A stretch of DNA of 64,000 nt from Letharia columbiana. Taxonomy: Eukaryota > Ascomycota > Lecanoromycetes > Lecanorales > Parmeliaceae. The DNA lies in assembly GCF_014066305.1 (NCBI RefSeq), contig NW_023501044.1, forward strand, positions 434,001 to 498,000. Direction: 5' to 3'. Under the pieces are notes generated by a model. It saw only the letters and a list, made by a program, of their open reading frames with translations. It was not told where the DNA came from and searched no databases. The number at the start of each line of letters is the position of its first letter. Position 1 is the stretch's first letter. Position numbers and translations under genes: made by a program. Below, piece by piece: positions 62,586 to 64,000 of the stretch.

Positions 62586-63210
62586 AATATATATAAAAGA
62601 ATAAAATAGAGTTAAGTTTAAAAATCTTAAATTTATATATATAGTTAATTATAAATTTAAAGTTACTACGCTCTTTAATTAGATCGACTAAGTTATCGCG
62701 AATAAATAAATTAGCGTTCGCAATTATTAAACGTTCGTAATTATTAAAAAAATAGATATATATTATTAATATATAGAATAACTTCTTAATTTCCTATTAA
62801 AATTTTAAGATTTTTTTTTAATTATAGAATGAAATATAGGCTTTTAGATAAAAAAAGAATTTTTAAATTTAGTCTTATAAATATTAAAGCGCAAGAAATT
62901 TAACTATCGCTCACTAAAGTTCGTTTATCAAAGATCGCTGAACAGCCGAACAGTTCTAATTAAAAAACAGGTACACATTATTTAATTTTAGAATAACTTT
63001 TTTGTTTTCTATTAAAATTTTGATTTTTTTTTAAATTATAGAACGAATTATGGGCTTTTAAAGAAAAAAAGAATTTTTAAATTTAGTCTTATAATTATTA
63101 AAGCATAAGGAATTCAAATATCGCTTATTAAAGTTCGCTTATTAAAGATCGCTCCTCGATAGCTCTAATTAAAAAAATGATTATGAATTTAATTCATAGG
63201 CCTTTACCCG
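62586..63210 (+). mobile_element. Y-family element, copy Y11, nested in G2
   Basis: It starts AATATATATAAAAGAATAAA and ends CATAGGCCTTTACCCG. It has two internal units, the second well preserved (CTGAACAGCCGAACAG; AACAGGTACACATTA), so RIP is light in part. The gypsy sequence resumes at TTAATTTATATAATTAATTA as in G1, where no Y is inserted at this point. Confidence 0.8.
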
Positions 63211-64000
63211 TTAATTTATATAATTAATTAAACTCTTTAATAATAAAGAACTTATTATTTATTACTTAATACTTTCGCTTATTATTTATCTATTTATAAA
63301 CTTAACTTAATTTATTAATATTAATAAGTTTATTATCTAATAGTTATTAATTATATTCTTTACTTTAATTTATTTATTTAACTTTATATTAAACGTCTTT
63401 CTTATACTTAATCTTATTAATAATTTCTTTAATTTTTTAAAGATTATTATTATTAATAAGATTAAGAGTTTATATAAAGATTTTCGCTATATTATTATAA
63501 TAACGAAGATAATAAAACTTAAATAACGATATATAAAAAAATTTATAAAATTTATATATTAAGAATAAAAGTAGACGATATATCTACGCTCTTATCTAAT
63601 TTATAATTTAAGATAATCTTATAAATTAATAAAATAACTTCTTATTTAAGCGTTTTTACTTTAAATTCTTAATCGCTAATATTATTAAATTGTCTATTTT
63701 ATAGCTTTAAGATTAATACGTTTTATTATAATATTTAAATTAAATCGTAATAGCGCTATAAAGACGCTTTATTATTTTATTCTTTAATACTTATAATTTT
63801 TTTATTCTATTATTTATAGCGAGTATCTTTCTCTTAATAAAGTTATTCTTAATCTTCTAATAAATTTTAAGAATAATATTATTTTAATAAAGAAATATTA
63901 ATTATTTATATAAGCGAACTCTATTATTAATAATTATTTTATTTAAATATTTTATTTATTATTAGTAAATACGTATAAGAAATATTCTAATATTCTAATT
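63211..64000 (-). pseudogene. Ty3/gypsy 3' pol remnant, copy G2 (runs off the window)
   Basis: It is collinear with 23163-23235 and 25142-25830 of G1. Shared words include AAGATTTTCGCTATATTATTAT, CGAACTCTATTATTAATAAT and AAGACGC/CTTTATTATTTTATT. By that alignment it holds the integrase C-terminal part and 3' end of a minus-strand gypsy pol; the catalytic core would lie beyond the window. It is strongly RIP-mutated and cannot encode a product. Unlike G1 it has no X insertion here. Confidence 0.75.

Overview
The window is a large AT-rich heterochromatic block of a filamentous ascomycete (Pezizomycotina). The main evidence is base composition. Across most of it CpA and TpG are almost absent, TpA is in excess, and the remaining G and C sit mainly in CpG, GpC, TpC/GpA and ApG/CpT steps. 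That is the scar of repeat-induced point mutation (RIP), in which C becomes T preferentially at CpA. In the most affected stretches only about 4-8 of every 60 bases are G or C. I found no intact gene, tRNA, rRNA or CRISPR array in 64 kb. The short open frames that exist are low-complexity repeats or antisense shadows. The species cannot be named from the sequence; a centromere, a pericentromere or a gene-free AT isochore would all fit.

Almost everything recognisable is a nested stack of transposable elements. From 1 to about 22.5 kb lies the oldest, most mutated material, holding several tandem repeats (3.36, 8.85, 10.93 and 14.80 kb), a long direct repeat (13.5/16.1 kb) and a less damaged relic frame (17.4-18.65 kb). 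From 22.76 to about 28.6 kb is a minus-strand Ty3/gypsy element with recognisable reverse transcriptase, integrase and probable C-terminal remnants, split by the insertion of element X-A, itself split by element Y2. From 29 to 30.8 kb a Y element carries a nested foldback element (FB-2). Two copies of a short LTR retroelement (L1, 30.97-33.95 kb; L2, 42.10-46.99 kb) follow. L1 abuts an almost pure A/T homopolymer tract, and L2 carries a nested piggyBac-type DNA transposon. From 34.2 to 38.7 kb is unclassifiable RIP-degraded DNA, then a cluster of Y elements, one nested in another with a 6-bp target duplication. Two relatively lightly mutated X copies (51.4-53.6 and 54.2-56.2 kb) come next. They are followed by a nearly unmutated foldback element (FB-1, 56.84-57.90 kb) sitting inside the terminal inverted repeat of a small MITE. 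The right end holds further Y elements, a second gypsy copy running off the window, and a 1.15-kb TRIM-like LTR element with perfect 5-bp target duplications.

The most unusual content is the X/Y family. Its members share both termini (a start near AGTATATATAAAAG and an end near CCTTTACTCG that follows a 15-base palindrome) but have no clear terminal inverted repeats. The long form (X) carries a Gln/Asn/Glu/Thr-rich repeat reading frame. The short form (Y) carries a variable number of internal units of about 240 bp. I could not assign the family to a known superfamily. The spread of RIP damage between copies (FB-1 against FB-2; X-B and X-C against X-A) gives a relative order of insertions.
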